Of a stretch of 15,771 bases of DNA, positions 13,581 through 15,771 are shown in pieces. Source of the stretch: an uncultured Clostridium sp. Lineage in GTDB: Bacteria; Bacillota; Clostridia; Lachnospirales; Lachnospiraceae. The notes below the pieces were generated by a model that saw only the letters and a program-made list of their open reading frames with translations, was not told where the DNA came from and ran no database searches. The DNA lies in contig CAUCIO010000037.1 of NCBI GenBank assembly GCA_958442925.1, positions 1-15,771 on the forward strand. The letters run 5' to 3'. Position numbers and translations under genes: made by a program. Each line of letters starts with the position of its first letter. Position 1 is the stretch's first letter.

Positions 13581-15302
13581 TCATGTCATTGGCAATGCTT
13601 TTTTCAAAAGCGCTTCCATCCTGCTCATGCAGGCGGAAAGCTCCCTTCGCTCTTCCTGCGTCAGTCCCAATGGCACAGCAGCCATCGTATCCTTCAGCTT
13701 CTCTAACTGTTTCACAGCCTCCTGGCGGGAAGCTGGCGCTTCCATTCCGCTGCTCCAGTAAGGGTCCTCCTCCAGCCCTTCTCCGATGACACAGAGGCTC
13801 TCTGTCTCATGTTCCAGACTCTGACAGCCCTCCTGATCCTCTGACGGCCATTGGCCGCAGGCCGCTTTCTTTCTGAGAGATGCCTCCGTCACTCCGGCGT
13901 CCAGGCAGCAGATTACAAATATATTTCTGTTTTCGCACCCTCTTCTTAAAGCCGGGTGGGCGAAAAGAAAGGCTTCCTGGCGTTCAAACGAGGAAAGCGT
14001 TTCACTTTCTTTCAGCATTTCCCCGATCCCCCGGTTTACATCCTCCAGCAGACGCTTTCTAAAGCTTCCGGCGTCTTTCCTCTCCCAGCCGTCCAGCTCG
14101 CGCTCATTCCCTTTTGTATCAATTCCCAGAAATACCCGTCTGGCCTTCTCCGGTTCGCGGCAGAAGACAAAAAGCTTCTCCTCTTCAGTCAGGCAAATCT
14201 GGCTGCCGTACTCTTCCAGCTGTTCCCGGTATATCTGATCAAAGAGTTTCAGCATCTGCTCCCTGTCCCGGCTGGAAGCTGCTGTAAAAAACAATGTCAG
14301 GCATTTCACCCTTCGCCCCGCTTTCAAAAGTTCCAGCTGCTTATCAAAATGCTGTTTCACAGCCAGACGGATTTTCTCTTCTGTCAGAGAAGACTCTCCC
14401 GGCTGGGATTCCGGCCGCCTTAAATAACAGGCTTTCACCGCGCCCTGTTTCAAGGCCTCTTCCCTTGTCATACTGAAAATCCTGTTTTCCCCATCTGCCG
14501 CCCTGGACTGAAAGCGCAGCGTAAATAAGGGATTTAATCCTTCCAGGGCCTGAAACGCCTTGGAAGTCTCCTGAAGTTCCGAAAGTGTCCTGTCTGCCCC
14601 CGGTTCATCCAGGATCACCGCAGGCCTCACAGCCCTTATATCCTCCCACAGAACCTGCCCATACTCATCAGCAGCCCGCAGCCGGTTCGTCCCCCTGTTG
14701 AAGGTCTGGATATTCATAATGCAGATGGAAAGTCCCTCCGACTCCACCAGCCGTGTACTGACTTCCCTCAGATTTTCTCCCCGGCATAAAAAGCTGCAGG
14801 CTGACAGGCTGGGATAGCCAAGCTCCAGAAAGCAGTCTGAAAATTTTCTGACTGCCTCCGCCAATTTAAGCCTCTCCGCCACCGAAGGAACCGCTACAAT
14901 AAATTTCAAAAGGCCATAGGCCCGGTTCAGCTCCAGTATTGTCCTGAGAAGCGCAAAACTGCGTCCTTCTCCCTCCGGCATCTCTATGGAAATATCCACT
15001 CTGTCCTCCAGGGGCTGACAGGCCTGGACAATTCCATTTTCCCGCTGAACACGTCTCAGATTCTTTCTGAGAACCTTTCCAATATCCATGACAGGATTCG
15101 TTACCGGAAGGCCAAAGCCAGGAAGGCAGATTCTGGCTCCCGACTCCGGCTGAACTTCTTCTGCTTTCGTATCTGCTGTCCCTGTCTGCCCCGTTTCTGA
15201 ATCCTCTCTGTCAAAAGCCCCTCTGAGCAGCTGAACCGCCGATTTGACTGCCTGAGTCTGCCAGGCGGATTCCTTTCCTCCTACTGCCCTGTATCGTTTC
15301 AC
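13581..15302 (-). CDS. Degenerate type III restriction Res-subunit-like protein (SF2 helicase fold)
   Basis: A 573-residue protein resembling the helicase part of type III restriction Res subunits, from memory of that family. Order of matches: WQTQAVKSAV near the start, VDISIEMPEGEGRS (about 102-115) where Res has METGTGKT, LLRTILELNRAYGLLKFIVAVPS (matching Res closely), FNRGTNRL, ILDEPG (230-235) for the DEP box, LNPLFTLRFQSRA (256-268) for motif III SAT, a second RecA-like part with QHFDKQLELLKAGRRVKCLTLFF-type sequence, and AHPALRRGCENRNIFVICCL (449-468). Walker A lysine is replaced by Arg, SAT is lost, and the GRGLR arginine-finger motif is unrecognisable (LRKKAACGQWP, 476-486). The roughly 900-1000 residues usual for Res are cut short, with no PD-(D/E)XK nuclease end. 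ATP hydrolysis and DNA cleavage are therefore unlikely. Start: GTG at 15302 with AGGGAGG seven bases upstream is preferred over TTG at 15323. No mod gene is present. It is 38 bases before udp on the same strand. Confidence 0.7.
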   Translation of the reverse strand: MKRYRAVGGKESAWQTQAVKSAVQLLRGAFDREDSETGQTGTADTKAEEVQPESGARICLPGFGLPVTNPVMDIGKVLRKNLRRVQRENGIVQACQPLEDRVDISIEMPEGEGRSFALLRTILELNRAYGLLKFIVAVPSVAERLKLAEAVRKFSDCFLELGYPSLSACSFLCRGENLREVSTRLVESEGLSICIMNIQTFNRGTNRLRAADEYGQVLWEDIRAVRPAVILDEPGADRTLSELQETSKAFQALEGLNPLFTLRFQSRAADGENRIFSMTREEALKQGAVKACYLRRPESQPGESSLTEEKIRLAVKQHFDKQLELLKAGRRVKCLTLFFTAASSRDREQMLKLFDQIYREQLEEYGSQICLTEEEKLFVFCREPEKARRVFLGIDTKGNERELDGWERKDAGSFRKRLLEDVNRGIGEMLKESETLSSFERQEAFLFAHPALRRGCENRNIFVICCLDAGVTEASLRKKAACGQWPSEDQEGCQSLEHETESLCVIGEGLEEDPYWSSGMEAPASRQEAVKQLEKLKDTMAAVPLGLTQEERRELSACMSRMEALLKKALPMT

Positions 15303-15344
15303 TCTTCCGCCTCCCTTCCCCAATCTATCGCAGCTGTTTATTAC

Positions 15345-15449
15345 GGATATGAAACTCCGTCGGATGCTCGCGATTTGAATTTATCTCTGCTTCGCTGTGC
15401 TCGCTCAAACCGGCGCAGTATAATATCTGACGATATTATACCATATCCA
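15345..15449. repeat. Hairpin-rich tandem repeat, copy 1
   Basis: First of two direct copies with an exact 111-base period. Compared with copy 2 over 105 aligned bases I count 16 mismatches and no gaps (about 85% identity). It contains a perfect inverted repeat GTATAATAT (15418-15426) / ATATTATAC (15433-15441) with a 6-base loop, and a central stretch GCTTCGCTGTGCTCGCTCAA. It is non-coding as far as I can see; short open frames across it are not supported. Confidence 0.85.
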
Positions 15450-15462
15450 TCCTATGGATATG
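15442..15462. repeat. Inverted repeat joining the two repeat copies
   Basis: CATATCCAT (15442-15450) and ATGGATATG (15454-15462) form a perfect 9-base stem with a 3-base loop (CCT). It is formed by the end of copy 1 and the start of copy 2. Confidence 0.75.
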
Positions 15463-15560
15463 AGCCTCCGGCGGATGCGCACGGTTTGAATTTGTATCTG
15501 CTTCGCTTCGCTCGCTCAAACCGGTGCGGTATAATATATAATGATATTATACCATTTCCA
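15456..15560. repeat. Hairpin-rich tandem repeat, copy 2
   Basis: Second copy of the 111-base-period element. It has the stronger structure. GGTTTGA (15483-15489) pairs with TCAAACC (15516-15522), extended by GCAC (15479-15482) with GTGC (15524-15527) past one bulged G. A second perfect stem is GGTATAATAT (15528-15537) / ATATTATACC (15544-15553). Several differences from copy 1 improve or keep these stems, such as the A-to-G change that completes GGTTTGA. Confidence 0.85.
15546..15554 (-). promoter_or_regulatory. Possible extended -10 for the leftward Res-like/udp/deo operon
   Basis: On the minus strand copy 2 reads TGGTATAAT, a perfect extended -10, but the -35 region is poor (TTCAAT at a 16-base spacing). 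Copy 1 has the same TGGTATAAT on the minus strand (15435-15443). No other promoter is obvious between the tRNA and the operon. Because the hexamer lies in a palindrome, TATAAT also occurs on the plus strand, so direction is uncertain. Confidence 0.3.
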
Positions 15561-15631
15561 GGGTAAAATTGAAATCTGAATCCTTGTTTTTTACATCTTT
15601 TTAAATTTTTTGAAAAAATCAAAAAAAGTGC

Positions 15632-15659
15632 TTGCATTTTTTTTGAAATGTGATATACT
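15632..15659 (+). promoter_or_regulatory. Promoter of tRNA-Glu
   Basis: TTGCAT (15632-15637), a 16-base spacer and TATACT (15654-15659) with extended TGA directly before the -10. Transcription would start about 30 bases before the mature tRNA. Confidence 0.75.
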
Positions 15660-15698
15660 ATCTAAGTCGACAGCGAGCGACAGAAAAACAGAATAAAA

Positions 15699-15770
15699 GG
15701 CCTGTTGGTCAAGCGGTCAAGACGACGCCCTCTCACGGCGTAAACCCGGGTTCGATTCCCGGACAGGTCA
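15699..15770 (+). tRNA. tRNA-Glu (anticodon CUC)
   Basis: A full 72-base cloverleaf. Acceptor GGCCTGT (15699-15705) pairs with ACAGGTC (15763-15769) with one G-U pair, leaving A15770 as discriminator. Anticodon stem ACGCC (15725-15729) pairs with GGCGT (15737-15741) around loop CTCTCAC, giving anticodon CTC (15732-15734), which reads GAG. T arm CCGGG / CCCGG encloses TTCGATT. The base after the discriminator is T, so the CCA end is not encoded. The window ends one base later, so whatever follows is not visible. Confidence 0.95.
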
Positions 15771-15771
15771 T

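Noticed and set aside
13956..14423. 155-codon plus-strand open frame opposite the Res-like gene
   Set aside because: The minus-strand frame is longer, has a ribosome-binding site and family similarity; the plus frame has none of these.
15345..15560. CRISPR-like array
   Set aside because: Only two copies, the repeat is about 105 bases and the copies abut with almost no spacer; not CRISPR.
15605..15620. Near-palindrome of T and A runs (ATTTTTTGAAAAAAT) before the tRNA promoter
   Set aside because: Low-complexity AT-rich upstream DNA; may be an UP-like element or bend but there is no GC stem for a terminator and nothing specific to support a call.
15375..15637. Two short open frames across the tandem repeat (63 codons plus strand, 61 codons minus strand)
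   Set aside because: They are produced by the repeated unit itself (the plus-strand product shows the duplicated pattern), and the hairpin structure explains the sequence better than coding.

Overview
The window looks like chromosomal DNA from an anaerobic gut Firmicute of the Lachnospiraceae / Clostridium cluster XIVa type. This rests on intermediate base composition, strong AGGAGG-type ribosome-binding sites, AT-rich promoters and family-level resemblance of the proteins. I could run no search, so the genus is not fixed. There are eleven protein genes, one tRNA gene and no rRNA, CRISPR array, transposase or phage gene.

Region 1 (75-5008) is an amino-acid/opine metabolism locus. A MurR/RpiR-type regulator and an ESS-family sodium/glutamate-type symporter read rightward. 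Divergently, an octopine/nopaline-dehydrogenase family enzyme and an ornithine cyclodeaminase/mu-crystallin family enzyme read leftward. The two promoter regions of this locus share two AT-rich palindromes placed at their promoters, which are good candidates for operators of the regulator. A plausible reading is uptake plus reductive or oxidative handling of a glutamate-like or N-substituted amino acid, but the substrate cannot be read from the sequence.

Region 2 (5129-8585) has a MATE efflux pump (leftward) and, divergently, a membrane-bound diguanylate cyclase with an extracytoplasmic sensor region, an intact GGDEF motif and an intact product-inhibition site. Region 3 (8655-10606) is a leftward operon of a short YtrA-type GntR regulator, an ABC ATPase and an ABC membrane subunit. 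It sits behind a near-consensus promoter overlapped by inverted repeats that look like an autoregulatory operator.

Region 4 (10874-15302) is a leftward nucleoside-catabolism operon: udp, deoB, deoC. The first two enzymes convert uridine-type nucleosides to pentose 5-phosphate and the third cleaves deoxyribose 5-phosphate to acetaldehyde and glyceraldehyde 3-phosphate. At the head of this operon, 38 bases before udp, is a 573-residue protein that aligns from memory with the Res (helicase/restriction) subunit of type III restriction enzymes but has lost its ATPase motifs and lacks the usual nuclease end. No Mod subunit is present. This is the most unusual gene in the window.

Region 5 (15324-15771) holds two tandem copies (exact 111-base period, about 85% identical) of a hairpin-rich non-coding element, then a sigma-A promoter with an extended -10, then tRNA-Glu(CUC).
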